From: Terriglobia bacterium
GTDB taxonomy: Bacteria; Acidobacteriota; Terriglobia; Acidiferrales; UBA7541
Length of the DNA: 64,000 nucleotides
Direction: 5' to 3'
Assembly (NCBI GenBank): GCA_023512135.1
Contig: JAIMAG010000011.1
Span: 28,076 to 92,075, forward strand
Of the stretch, positions 37,643 through 46,732 are shown in pieces. The notes below the pieces were generated by a model, which was not told the DNA's origin, did no database searches, and was given only the letters and a program-made list of their open reading frames with translations. Every line of letters starts with the position of its first letter. Position 1 is the first letter of the stretch. The translations under genes were made by a program, and so were the position numbers.

Positions 37643-38677
37643 ATGGCTTGGGTACTTCTCTTGGGTAAGTGGATGCACAGCAAGAGCCTCCGGGTGCTCC
37701 TGGCACTCTGTCTGCTCGGGACGGGTGTGCCGGTCGCCGTCTCCCAGCAGAAACTGGAGACGCCCCAGCAGACCAATCAGCGAATCCATGAGCTGGCCGG
37801 TGCGTTTCAGACGCGCGGCGGCGACTATCAGATCGGCAGCGGCGACCTGCTGCGGATCGAAGTGTTCGATGTGCCCGATCTTTCCCGTGAAGTTCGCGTG
37901 AGCGAATCGGGATACATTTCGCTGCCGCTGCTGCCGGTGCGGGTGCGGGCCGGCGGGCTGACCGCATTTCAGTTGGAAGAAAAACTGGCCGAGCTGCTGC
38001 AGGTGAACGGCCTGGTGCGGAATCCGCAGGTCACCGTGTTCGTCAAGGAGCAGCGCAGCCAGCCGATCACCGTGATCGGTGCGGTGCGCAATCCGCTGGT
38101 CTACCAGGCCATCCGGCAGACCACGCTGCTCGAAGTGCTTTCTCAGGCCGGCGGCATCGCCGACGATGCCGGCAGCGTGGTGATCGTGACCCGTCCGGCG
38201 GCGTCCGAGGACGGTGCGGACCCCCAGGCGCAGACGATCGTCATCAAGCTGCGCGACCTGCTCGAATCGGGCGATCCCCGCTACAACATCCCGCTGCAGG
38301 GTGGAGACGTGGTCAGCGTGCCGCGGGCGGGAATTGTGTACGTGGTGGGCGCGGTCGAGCAGCCCGGCGGGTTCGTGCTGCAAAGCGACAGCGAGGAAAT
38401 GACGGTGCTGAAAGCGGTGGCGCTGGCTCGCGGATTGCTGAGCACGGCTCGCCCGGACGATGCAGTGGTGCTCCGCAAGGACCCCGAGAGCGGGCAGAAG
38501 CGGGAAATTGAAGTGAACCTGAAGAAAGTGATGGCGCGCCAGGCCGAAGATATTCGGCTGTACCCGAACGACATTCTGTTCGTGCCGGACAGCACCGGCA
38601 AGAAAGCCTTGCGACGGCTGGGTGAGGTAGGGTTGGCGATTACCTCCGGCCTGGTGATTCTGCGGGCCGGGCGGTAG
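37643..38677 (+). CDS. Wza-type polysaccharide export protein
   Basis: A 344-residue exported protein. After a signal peptide the Poly_export domain starts DYQIGSGDLLRIEVFDVPDLSREVRV and continues SESGYISLPLLP. Two SLBB-type beta-grasp repeats follow (ITVIGAVRNPLVY and VYVVGAVEQPGGF), each with the typical V.G.V..PG pattern. It would form the outer-membrane channel through which polysaccharide leaves, working with the Wzc kinase encoded next. M11 (37673) is an alternative start with a cleaner signal peptide. Confidence 0.9.
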   Translation: MAWVLLLGKWMHSKSLRVLLALCLLGTGVPVAVSQQKLETPQQTNQRIHELAGAFQTRGGDYQIGSGDLLRIEVFDVPDLSREVRVSESGYISLPLLPVRVRAGGLTAFQLEEKLAELLQVNGLVRNPQVTVFVKEQRSQPITVIGAVRNPLVYQAIRQTTLLEVLSQAGGIADDAGSVVIVTRPAASEDGADPQAQTIVIKLRDLLESGDPRYNIPLQGGDVVSVPRAGIVYVVGAVEQPGGFVLQSDSEEMTVLKAVALARGLLSTARPDDAVVLRKDPESGQKREIEVNLKKVMARQAEDIRLYPNDILFVPDSTGKKALRRLGEVGLAITSGLVILRAGR

Positions 38678-38714
38678 CGGGAACGGCCCGAGCGGTGGGG
38701 AAGAAAGAGCGACC

Positions 38715-41015
38715 ATGAATTCGAACGGAAAACTCGTGCCTCGCGAACCCCTGGAACGGGCAGGCACACTGGCGCCGGCGGAGACAACCGGCGGGACCCC
38801 GTTTGTGCACCCGGGCTGGGATGCCGAGCGGCGGCAGATTCACCTGCTGGACTACCTGGTCATCCTGCGCAAGCACATGTGGCTGAGCCTGGCGTTTCTG
38901 CTGGCGGTGGTGACCGTGGTGACGATCGCCACGTTCAAGATGCAGCCCGTGTACGTGGCGGTGGCCCGGGTCGCGGTCGACCGCGAGGATCCCAATCTGC
39001 TGCCGTTCCAGAACTCGATGTACTACGAGATGTACTGGGACGTCGAAAACTACATCGAGACGCAGGCGAAGATCCTGCAGAGCGAGACGCTGGCCCTGCA
39101 GACCATCGAATCGCTGCAGCTCTACAAACACCCGGAATTTGCCGGGGACGAAGCGGCGGCGCCGGCGGTGACGGTTCCCACGACCACCGGCGAGCCGCAG
39201 CCGCGACCGCCGATTCTGGGAGCGTTTCTGGCGCGGCTGGAGATCAAGCGGGTGCCGAACAGCCGCCTGCTCGAGGTGCAGTTCGAATCCACCGATCCGC
39301 AACTGGCCGCGCGCGTGGTGAATACCCACCTGCACAACTACGTCGAACACAACTTCCGCGCGCGCTACGAGTCCACCACGAAAGCTTCCGACTGGCTGGC
39401 CGCACAGCTCGACGAGTTGAAAATCCGCGTCGAAAAAGCCGAGGATGCCCGGCTGGCCTACGAACGCGAGAACCGCATCTGGACGATTGACGAAAAGCAG
39501 AACATCACCACGCAAAAGCTGGCGGATCTGAACACGGAGCTGACCCAGGCCCAGGCCGACCGCATGCGCAAGGAAGCCAGCTACCGGCTCGCGCGCGAGG
39601 GCAATGTGGACGGTTTGCCGGAAGTGCGCGAGAGCCAGGTGCTGCAGGAGCTGGTGGCCCGCCGCACGGAACTGCTGGTGCAGTACCGCGAGGCTGAGGC
39701 GCAGTTCGGACCCAACTACCCGAAGGTGCAGCGGTTGAAAGTGCAACTGGACGAGCTGGACAGCACGATTGCGCGCGAAAAGAAAAACATCGTCGACCGG
39801 ATCGAGTCCGAATACCGCGCCGCGCGGCAGCGGGAGCTGCTGCTCAGCCAGGCGCTCGAACAGCAGAAGGCCGAGGCAAACGCCCTGGCTGAAAAGCTGG
39901 TGCAGTACAACATCCTGAAGCGCGAGGCCGAGGCCAACAAGGAACTCTACGACGGCCTGCTGCAGAAGCTGAAAGAAGCCGGAATTTCCGCCGGACTGCG
40001 CTCCAGCAACATCCGCATTGTCGACCCGGCGCTGGTGCCGCCGGCGCCGGCGCGGCCGCAAAAAGCGCGCAACGTCCTGCTGGCCCTGCTCGTGGGACTG
40101 GTGGGCGGTGTCGGGTTGGCGTTTTTGCGCGAGTATCTGGACAACACGGTGAAGACCCCGGACGACATCGAGCATCTGGCGCGGCTGCCTTCGCTGGCGG
40201 TGGTGCCCGCGTTCAGCCTGGTGAACGGCCGCGCACGCGGGGTGCGGATGCTGAAAAGCGCCGAACAGGAACCCTCGCGTGCCTCGGTGGCGCTGGTTTC
40301 GCACGAGCGGCCGCAGTCCCAGATTTCTGAGGCGTTCCGGGCGCTGCGGACCTCGCTGCTGCTTTCACAGGCCGAACATCCGCCGCAGGTCATCCTGGTG
40401 ACCAGCGCGCTGCCGCGCGAGGGAAAGACCACCGCGGCGGTGAACCTGGCGGTGACCTTTGCCCACCTGGGCGACCGCACCGTGCTGGTGGATGGTGACC
40501 TGCGCAAGCCCGGCATCGGCAAACTGCTCAGCTTGAGCGACGGGAGCCGGCATGCGGGCTTGAGCACCTACCTGGCCGGGGTTTCCTCGCTGGACCTGGT
40601 GACGATTCCGCACCCGGTGATTCCGAATCTGGCAGCGATTCCTTCCGGGCCGATCCCGCCGAACCCGGCCGACCTGCTGTCGTCGAAGCGGCTGCAGGAT
40701 GCGGTGAATCAACTTCGCGAGCAGTTCCGGTTCATCATCATCGACTCGCCGCCGGTGATGGCGGCGACGGATGCGATTGTGCTGTCCGTCATCGCCGACG
40801 GGGTGCTGCTCGTCGTGCGCAGCGGGCAGACGTCGAAGGCGGCGTTTCTGCGGGCGCGGGATCAACTGCGGGCGGTGCGCAGCCCGCTGCTGGGCGTGGT
40901 GCTGAACGCCGTGGACACCAGCTCGCCCGATTACTACTACTCGTATCGCTATTATCCCTACTACCAGTACTACGGCTCGGAGGGGCCGGAGTCGCGGCCT
41001 TCGGCAGACCGCTGA
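38715..41015 (+). CDS. Wzc-type polysaccharide co-polymerase with tyrosine autokinase domain
   Basis: A 766-residue inner-membrane protein. The Wzz-like part has two membrane helices (near residues 54-74 and 450-470) flanking a long coiled-coil periplasmic region (ELTQAQADRMRKEASY...). The cytoplasmic BY-kinase domain has Walker A SALPREGKTT, Walker A-prime VLVDGDLRKP and IIIDSPPV. The C-terminus is a Tyr cluster (YYYSYRYYPYYQYYG), the autophosphorylation site that governs chain length. GAAAGA precedes ATG 38715. It lies directly after the Wza-type gene. Confidence 0.93.
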   Translation: MNSNGKLVPREPLERAGTLAPAETTGGTPFVHPGWDAERRQIHLLDYLVILRKHMWLSLAFLLAVVTVVTIATFKMQPVYVAVARVAVDREDPNLLPFQNSMYYEMYWDVENYIETQAKILQSETLALQTIESLQLYKHPEFAGDEAAAPAVTVPTTTGEPQPRPPILGAFLARLEIKRVPNSRLLEVQFESTDPQLAARVVNTHLHNYVEHNFRARYESTTKASDWLAAQLDELKIRVEKAEDARLAYERENRIWTIDEKQNITTQKLADLNTELTQAQADRMRKEASYRLAREGNVDGLPEVRESQVLQELVARRTELLVQYREAEAQFGPNYPKVQRLKVQLDELDSTIAREKKNIVDRIESEYRAARQRELLLSQALEQQKAEANALAEKLVQYNILKREAEANKELYDGLLQKLKEAGISAGLRSSNIRIVDPALVPPAPARPQKARNVLLALLVGLVGGVGLAFLREYLDNTVKTPDDIEHLARLPSLAVVPAFSLVNGRARGVRMLKSAEQEPSRASVALVSHERPQSQISEAFRALRTSLLLSQAEHPPQVILVTSALPREGKTTAAVNLAVTFAHLGDRTVLVDGDLRKPGIGKLLSLSDGSRHAGLSTYLAGVSSLDLVTIPHPVIPNLAAIPSGPIPPNPADLLSSKRLQDAVNQLREQFRFIIIDSPPVMAATDAIVLSVIADGVLLVVRSGQTSKAAFLRARDQLRAVRSPLLGVVLNAVDTSSPDYYYSYRYYPYYQYYGSEGPESRPSADR

Positions 41016-41042
41016 AGCAGGACACCGGCCGGGGAGGCAGCA

Positions 41043-42050
41043 GTGCGGTTTCTGATCACCGGCGGCGCGGGGTTCATCGGTTCGCATCTGGCCGAACTGC
41101 TGCTCGAACGGGGCCACTCGGTGCTTCTGCTGGACGACCTTTCCACCGGCAGCATCGAAAACATCCGGCACCTGAAAGCCAACGGCCGGCTGCAGTACTT
41201 CCTGGACAGCATCGCGAACCGGCAACTGCTGGCAGAGCTGGTGGACGAGTCCGATGTGATCCTCCACCTGGCAGCCGCGGTGGGAGTGCGGCTGATCGTC
41301 GAAAGCCCGGTGCGCACGATCGAAACGAACATCGAAGGCACGCAGCGGGTCCTCGACGCCGCCTGCAAGAAGAAGAAGCTGGTGTTCCTCGCTTCCACCT
41401 CGGAAGTGTACGGAAAAAGCAACCAGGTGCCCTACCGCGAAGACGACGACCTGGTGCTGGGCCCCACGTCGAAGAGCCGGTGGAGCTATGCGGCGTCGAA
41501 GGCCGTGGACGAATTTCTGGGGCTGGCTTACTGGCGCGAGAAGAAAGTGCCGGTCGTGATCGGCCGCTTCTTCAACACGGTGGGGCCGCGGCAGACCGGT
41601 CGTTACGGAATGGTGTTGCCGAACTTCGTGCGTCAGGCGCTGGACGGCGAGCCGATCACCGTGTTCGGCACGGGGAAACAGTCGCGGTGCTTCTGCGACG
41701 TGCGCGATGCGGTGGAGGCGGTGTACCGGCTGGTGAGCACCGACGCAGCGATCGGCGAGGTGGTGAACATCGGCAACGATCGGGAAATCACCATCGAGCA
41801 GCTGGCGCATCTGGTCAAGCAGCGCACCGGCAGCACCTCCCCGATTCAGTACGTGCCCTACGAGCAGGCCTACGAGCCGGGCTTTGAAGACATGATGCGG
41901 CGCGTGCCGGCTCTGGAGAAACTCGAGCGGCTGACTGGCTTCCGCCCGCAGGTGCCGCTGGAAACGATTGTGGATCGGGTGGTGCAATACATGCTGGAAA
42001 AGCGCCAGGCGGTCGCCCTGACTCCCGAGTTCGGCCGCGCCACCGGATAG
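41043..42050 (+). CDS. NAD-dependent nucleotide-sugar epimerase/dehydratase
   Basis: A 335-residue extended short-chain dehydrogenase: GGAGFIGSH nucleotide motif, TSEVYG region, and the catalytic YAASK. GRFFNTVGPRQTGRYGMVLPNFV is typical of nucleoside-diphosphate-sugar epimerases. Likely a UDP-sugar C4 epimerase or UDP-glucuronate decarboxylase; the sequence does not decide between them. GTG 41043 is chosen because GGGGAGG lies just upstream. It forms part of the sugar-precursor supply for the surrounding glycosyltransferases. Confidence 0.85.
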   Translation: MRFLITGGAGFIGSHLAELLLERGHSVLLLDDLSTGSIENIRHLKANGRLQYFLDSIANRQLLAELVDESDVILHLAAAVGVRLIVESPVRTIETNIEGTQRVLDAACKKKKLVFLASTSEVYGKSNQVPYREDDDLVLGPTSKSRWSYAASKAVDEFLGLAYWREKKVPVVIGRFFNTVGPRQTGRYGMVLPNFVRQALDGEPITVFGTGKQSRCFCDVRDAVEAVYRLVSTDAAIGEVVNIGNDREITIEQLAHLVKQRTGSTSPIQYVPYEQAYEPGFEDMMRRVPALEKLERLTGFRPQVPLETIVDRVVQYMLEKRQAVALTPEFGRATG

Positions 42051-42226
42051 ATGCACGCGCCGGTGCGCCTTCTGTTGCCGAATTGTTCATCACTACCCCG
42101 CAGAGGTTCCGCTCGAGCTTTTCTGCATGATAAGGTGCGTTATCTGGACAGCCGCCGAGCGTTACGGCCCGCGCGGCGTGACCGTGAGAAAACAGAGTGC
42201 TCTCCGCAGTCCCCGGCGATGTGACG

Positions 42227-43249
42227 ATGACGAAAGAACTACGAATCGGATTGCTCGGGTACGGCTACTGGGGACCGAACTATGCCCGGGTGCTGAGCGA
42301 ATTGGCTGAGGTGGAGCTGGCCGGTATCTGCGAAGCCGCCCCGGAGCGACTCCGGCGCGCCGCGCAGCGATATCCGCACGTGGCGCTCTGTCGGACAGTG
42401 GAGGAGCTTCTGCAGCTGCCGCGGCTGGACGCGGTGGTGATTTCCACCTCGGCGGCGACCCATTTTCCGCTCGCGCAGGCGGTGCTCGCCAGCGGCCGGC
42501 ACGTGCTGGTGGAAAAACCGCTGGCGCTCCGCATCGAGGACTGTGAGCGATTGATCGAGCTGGCCGCACGGCAGCAGAAAATTCTGATGGTGGCACACAC
42601 CTTTGTCTACAACGCGGGAATCCAGCGAATGAAGCATGAGATGCGTCGCGAAGAGTTCGGCCGGATTTATTATCTGCATGCGACGCGCACCAACCTGGGA
42701 CCGATCCGGATGGATGTGAACGCGATCTGGGACCTGGCGCCGCATGATATTTCGATTTTCAACTACCTGCTCGACGAGCAGCCGCAATGGGTCAGTGCGG
42801 TTGGCACCTGCGTGCTAGAAAATCCACGCGAGGACGTGGGCTTTTTGACCCTGGGATACCGGAACGGCGTGATCGGCAACATCCACGTGAGCTGGGCCGA
42901 CCCGAATAAAGTCCGCGAGGTGGTGGCCGTGGGCAGCCAGCGGCGGGTGGTGTTCAACGACCTGAACGATCTGGAGCGGGTGCGCGTCTACGAAAAGGGT
43001 GTTTCCGTGGGCGACCGAACAGCGGAGTCCTACGGCGAGTTCAAGCTGCTGGTGCGTGACGGCGATATCATCAGTCCGCATATTGACCCGAGCGAGCCGC
43101 TCAAGAACCAGTGCATGGAATTCCTGGAATCCATCCAGCAACAGCGCCGGCCGTTGACCGACGGGGAATTTGGCGCCCAGGTGGTACGAGTGTTGCTGGC
43201 GGCCGATGCTTCCCTGCGCGCCGGTGGCCAGCGCCAGGAGATTCGATGA
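42227..43249 (+). CDS. Gfo/Idh/MocA-family sugar dehydrogenase (WbpB-like)
   Basis: A 340-residue oxidoreductase: Rossmann motif GLLGYGYWGPNYARV, the EKPLAL catalytic stretch (VLVEKPLALRIEDCERL), and DLAPHDISIFNYLL, where the His may act. With the following hexapeptide acetyltransferase and DegT aminotransferase it resembles WbpB/WbpD/WbpE, which convert UDP-GlcNAcA to a 2,3-diacetamido sugar. This is an inference from gene order. ATG 42227 is preceded in-frame by GTG 42221; the choice is uncertain by two codons. Confidence 0.8.
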   Translation: MTKELRIGLLGYGYWGPNYARVLSELAEVELAGICEAAPERLRRAAQRYPHVALCRTVEELLQLPRLDAVVISTSAATHFPLAQAVLASGRHVLVEKPLALRIEDCERLIELAARQQKILMVAHTFVYNAGIQRMKHEMRREEFGRIYYLHATRTNLGPIRMDVNAIWDLAPHDISIFNYLLDEQPQWVSAVGTCVLENPREDVGFLTLGYRNGVIGNIHVSWADPNKVREVVAVGSQRRVVFNDLNDLERVRVYEKGVSVGDRTAESYGEFKLLVRDGDIISPHIDPSEPLKNQCMEFLESIQQQRRPLTDGEFGAQVVRVLLAADASLRAGGQRQEIR

Positions 43250-43938
43250 AACCTCCCTGTGTGCCGGTTGAGTGTGGTCCGGGATGTGAAATTGACGAGG
43301 GCGTGCTGCTGGGCTATCGCCCGGGCCGCGCGATCGAATTGCGTCCCACGCGGATCGGGGCGGGCGCACGGATCCGCTCCGGCAGTGTGATCTACGCTGC
43401 GGTGGAAATCGGCGATGGGTTTGAAACGGGGCACGGAGTGATCATCCGCGAGGAGAACCGGATAGGGCGGGACTGTGCGGTGTGGAATCATTCGACAATT
43501 GATTATGGATGCGTACTCGGTGACCGCGTGCGCATCCACTGCCACTGTTACGTCGCACAGTACACCACGATCGAAGACGATGTGTTTCTGGCGCCGGGTG
43601 TGCAGATTGCCAACGATCCCCACCCGCTCTGCACGAAATGCATGCAGGGCCCGACCCTGCGGCGCGGGGCGCGCATCGGAGTGAACGCAACGATTCTGCC
43701 GCATCTGGTCATCGGCGAAAACGCGCTGGTCGGCGCCGGCAGCGTGGTGACCCGAGACGTCCCCGCCGGCGCTGTCGTAGTGGGCAATCCGGCCCGCGTG
43801 ATCGGGAGCGTGGACGAGCTGGAGTGTCCGTTCGAGCTGGTACAGCCCTACGTGAACGGTCTGGATGTGCGGCGGCGTCCGGAGTGGAAGACTGTTCCGC
43901 CGCTGCCCCGTCCCATCCGGAAACCGGAACACCGCTAA
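43246..43938 (+). CDS. left-handed beta-helix (hexapeptide) N-acetyltransferase, WbpD-like
   Basis: A 230-residue protein with many hexapeptide repeats (I-G-x-G-A-x, I-G-D-G-F-E, I-G-R-D-C-A, LG-D-R-V-R-I) forming a trimeric acetyltransferase fold. The ANDPHPL loop and the PARVIG end match sugar N-acetyltransferases such as WbpD/WlbB. It should acetylate the 3-amino group made by the aminotransferase at 44650. ATG 43246 overlaps the dehydrogenase stop (ATGA), so the two are translated together. Confidence 0.82.
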   Translation: MKPPCVPVECGPGCEIDEGVLLGYRPGRAIELRPTRIGAGARIRSGSVIYAAVEIGDGFETGHGVIIREENRIGRDCAVWNHSTIDYGCVLGDRVRIHCHCYVAQYTTIEDDVFLAPGVQIANDPHPLCTKCMQGPTLRRGARIGVNATILPHLVIGENALVGAGSVVTRDVPAGAVVVGNPARVIGSVDELECPFELVQPYVNGLDVRRRPEWKTVPPLPRPIRKPEHR

Positions 43939-43945
43939 GGACGCG

Positions 43946-44653
43946 ATGAAAATCCTGGCCTGCGCGTTTGCCTACAACGAAGGAGACAAAATCCGGCGCA
44001 CGCTGGCGCGCCATCCGCGCACGCGGAACTACGATCTGATGGTCATGGACGACGGCTCGACCGATGGCTCGCTCGACCAGGTGCCCGAGGGCGTGCTGGT
44101 GCTGCGCAATCCGCGCAACTGCGGTATCGGTGCCGCCATGAAGCGGGTGTTCGCGTATGCGCTCGAGCAGAACTACGACGTGCTGGTGATTCAGGCTGGC
44201 AACGACAAGGACGACCCGCTGGAGATTCCGCGGCTGCTTGCGCCGATTCTGGAAAACCGTGCCGACTTCGTGCAGGGCTCCCGTTTTCTTCCCGGCGGCG
44301 GCTACGGCAATACGCCTGCCTATCGCATCCTGGCGACCCGGTTCCTCCATCCCTGGCTGTTTTCGCTGGCCGCGCGGAAGCGGGTGACGGAGAGCACGAA
44401 TGGCTTTCGCGCCTTTCGCACCACGATTCTGCGCGACCCGCGGGTGAATTGGCAGCAGCCTTGGCTGAACCGCTACGAGCTCGAACCGTACCTGCTCTAC
44501 AAAGCCATTCGGCTCGGCTATCGGCACATGGAAGTGCCCGTGACGAAAGTGTATCCGCCGCACCGGGAAGGCTACACGAAAATGAAGCCGTTCAGCGGCT
44601 GGTGGAGCATCCTCCGGCCAGTCGTCTATCTGCTGCTGGGGATCAAAAAGTGA
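43946..44653 (+). CDS. family 2 glycosyltransferase
   Basis: A 235-residue GT-A enzyme resembling polyprenyl-phosphate sugar transferases. The start is [15 protein letters not shown], the metal-binding region [14 protein letters not shown], then QAGNDKDDP and [12 protein letters not shown]. The tail ends [14 protein letters not shown] with one hydrophobic segment. It probably moves one sugar from a nucleotide donor to a lipid carrier or growing glycan. It lies between the acetyltransferase and aminotransferase genes, with an AAGGA site before ATG 43946. Confidence 0.82.
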   Translation: MKILACAFAYNEGDKIRRTLARHPRTRNYDLMVMDDGSTDGSLDQVPEGVLVLRNPRNCGIGAAMKRVFAYALEQNYDVLVIQAGNDKDDPLEIPRLLAPILENRADFVQGSRFLPGGGYGNTPAYRILATRFLHPWLFSLAARKRVTESTNGFRAFRTTILRDPRVNWQQPWLNRYELEPYLLYKAIRLGYRHMEVPVTKVYPPHREGYTKMKPFSGWWSILRPVVYLLLGIKK

Positions 44654-45765
44654 GCACAACAAAAATTCCGTTTGTGGACCTGCACGCACAATACGCTGTA
44701 CTCCAGCCGGAGCTCGAGGCGGCCGTGCGCAGAGTGATGGAACGCGCTGACTTTATCCTGGGCGAAGAAGTCGAGCGCTTTGAGGAAGAGTTCGCGCGCT
44801 ACTGTGAGGTGAAGTATGCCGTCGGGGTGGGCTCGGGGCTCGATGCGCTGGTTCTGGCACTGCGGGCGTATGGCCTCGGGCCGGGCGACGAAGTGATCAC
44901 GGCCGCAAATACGTTCATTGCCACCGTGCTGGCCATCTCCGCGGTCGGCGCGAAACCAGTTCTCGTGGACGCCGATCCGCGAACCTACAACCTGGACCCA
45001 CACGCGGTGGCGGCTGCGATCACTGCACGCACCCGCGCCATCCTGCCGGTGCATCTGTACGGCCAGCCTGCAGAGATGGACGCCATCATGGAACTTGCGC
45101 ACCGGCACAACCTGGTAGTGATTGAAGACGCCGCGCAGGCGCATGGGGCCCGCTATCACGGACGACGCACAGGCGGATTGGGGCATGCCGCCGCGTTCAG
45201 CTTTTATCCGGGCAAGAATCTGGGTGCGTACGGTGACGGCGGAGCGGTGACCACAAACGACGCCACGATTGCGGAGAAGGTTCGTTATCTGCGCAACTAC
45301 GGCCAGCGGGTGAAATACCAGCACGTCGTGCGTGGAACCAATTCCCGGCTCGACACCCTGCAGGCCGCGATTCTGCGCGTCAAGCTACAACGGTTGGACA
45401 ATTGGAATGCGGCGCGGCGACGCCACGCGGAAGCCTACGCGCAGCGGCTGGCGGGCCTGCCGATTCGGTTGCCGCAGACCCGGCCGGGTGTCGAGCACGT
45501 CTTCCATCTGTTTGTCGTGCAGGTCGAGCACCGCGATCAGGTGCAGAAGTCGCTGGCCGCGCGCGGGATCGCCACCGGCATTCATTATCCGGTGCCGATC
45601 CATCTGCAGGAGGCGTACCGTGACCTGGGCTATGGGGAGGGCAGCTTTCCGGTGACCGAAGCCGCGGCAGAGCGATTGCTTTCGCTGCCGATGTACGCCG
45701 AGCTTACGCCGGAACAGATCGCTGCTGTCGCAGAGGCCCTGGCCGAAGCTGTGTCGCCGGCCTGA
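44650..45765 (+). CDS. DegT/DnrJ/EryC1-family sugar aminotransferase (WbpE-like)
   Basis: A 371-residue PLP enzyme. Landmarks: [54 protein letters not shown] with the PLP-contact Asp, and [16 protein letters not shown] with the Schiff-base Lys. The neighbouring Gfo/Idh dehydrogenase and acetyltransferase suggest amination of a 3-keto UDP-sugar acid, but other amino-sugar routes are possible. GTG 44650 overlaps the previous stop (GTGA). Confidence 0.87.
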   Translation: MSTTKIPFVDLHAQYAVLQPELEAAVRRVMERADFILGEEVERFEEEFARYCEVKYAVGVGSGLDALVLALRAYGLGPGDEVITAANTFIATVLAISAVGAKPVLVDADPRTYNLDPHAVAAAITARTRAILPVHLYGQPAEMDAIMELAHRHNLVVIEDAAQAHGARYHGRRTGGLGHAAAFSFYPGKNLGAYGDGGAVTTNDATIAEKVRYLRNYGQRVKYQHVVRGTNSRLDTLQAAILRVKLQRLDNWNAARRRHAEAYAQRLAGLPIRLPQTRPGVEHVFHLFVVQVEHRDQVQKSLAARGIATGIHYPVPIHLQEAYRDLGYGEGSFPVTEAAAERLLSLPMYAELTPEQIAAVAEALAEAVSPA

Positions 45766-45970
45766 CGCTGGCCCATAACCGCAGGATGACTCGGCCCACG
45801 CATCCGCTGCTGGTCGAAGCAGTGGACCGTGTGGCCGTCTACTAGCGGCAAAAATGATACGCCGGCGTTCAGGAGCTTCTGCCCACCTGCCGCCGCGGGC
45901 AGCGCCTGGTCGAGCCCCCGGAGAGTCGGGAGGTTGTAAACCAAAAACCAGATCAGGAGTTTGAGAACGG

Positions 45971-46732
45971 ATGTGTCCAGGGCAAGAACAGCATCTTCAG
46001 GTTGTCTCCCAGCCCCTCGCAACCGACGAACGGCCGCTGGTATCGGTGGTCATCCCTGTTTACAATGAGCGAAAGACCATCGAAGAGCTGCTTGCGCGCG
46101 TGCAGGCGGTGAACATCGATAAGGAAATCATCGTCGTGGACGACGGCTCGACCGACGGCACACGGGAAATTTTGCAGCAGGTGCAGCAAGGCTCGACCAG
46201 TGGCGCGAGCAAGATTCGCGTACTGTTTCATGCGCAGAATCGCGGCAAAGGCGCTGCACTGCGAACCGGCTTCGAACAGGCCCGCGGCAAAATTGTTCTC
46301 GTGCAAGATGCTGACTTGGAGTACGACCCCCGGGATTATCCCGCGCTGCTGCAGCCGATTCTGTCAGGCGTAGCCGACGTCGTGTACGGCTCACGGTTCC
46401 TCGGCGGCCCGCATCGGGTGCTGTTCTTCTGGCACTATGTTGGCAACCGGGCACTTACACTGCTGTCGAACATGTTTTCCAGCTTTAATCTGACCGATGT
46501 GTGGACCTGCTACAAAGTGTTTCGCCGGGAAGTGCTGGACGCCATCACGCTGCGGGAAGATCGCTTTGGTTTCGAGCCGGAGTTTACTGCGAAAATTGCC
46601 AAAGGTGGTTGGCGAGTGTAAGAGGTGCCCATTGCATATCACGGGCGCACCTACAAGGAAGGAAAAAAGATTACCTGGAAAGACGCTTTGAGCGGCATCC
46701 GCTGCGTGCTTCGCTACAGTCTGTGGAGATGA
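45971..46732 (+). pseudogene. family 2 glycosyltransferase interrupted by an in-frame TAA
   Basis: The frame from ATG 45971 encodes a family 2 transferase (SVVIPVYNERKTIEELL, VDDGSTDGT, VQDADLEYDPRDY, YGSRFLGG). At 46619-46621 a TAA ends it after 216 codons, in the middle of the conserved tail (AKIAKGGWRV). The same frame then continues EVPIAYHGRTYKEGKKITW to a TGA at 46730-46732, exactly the usual end of this family. The site expects Tyr, so one T or C to A change explains it. The intact frame would overlap the next gene by ATGA. Whether this is real or a sequencing error cannot be told here; the truncated protein may be inactive. Confidence 0.83.

Noticed and set aside
45766..45970. Possible small gene between the DegT aminotransferase and the interrupted glycosyltransferase
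   Set aside because: No frame of useful length with a ribosome site; it seems to be plain intergenic sequence.
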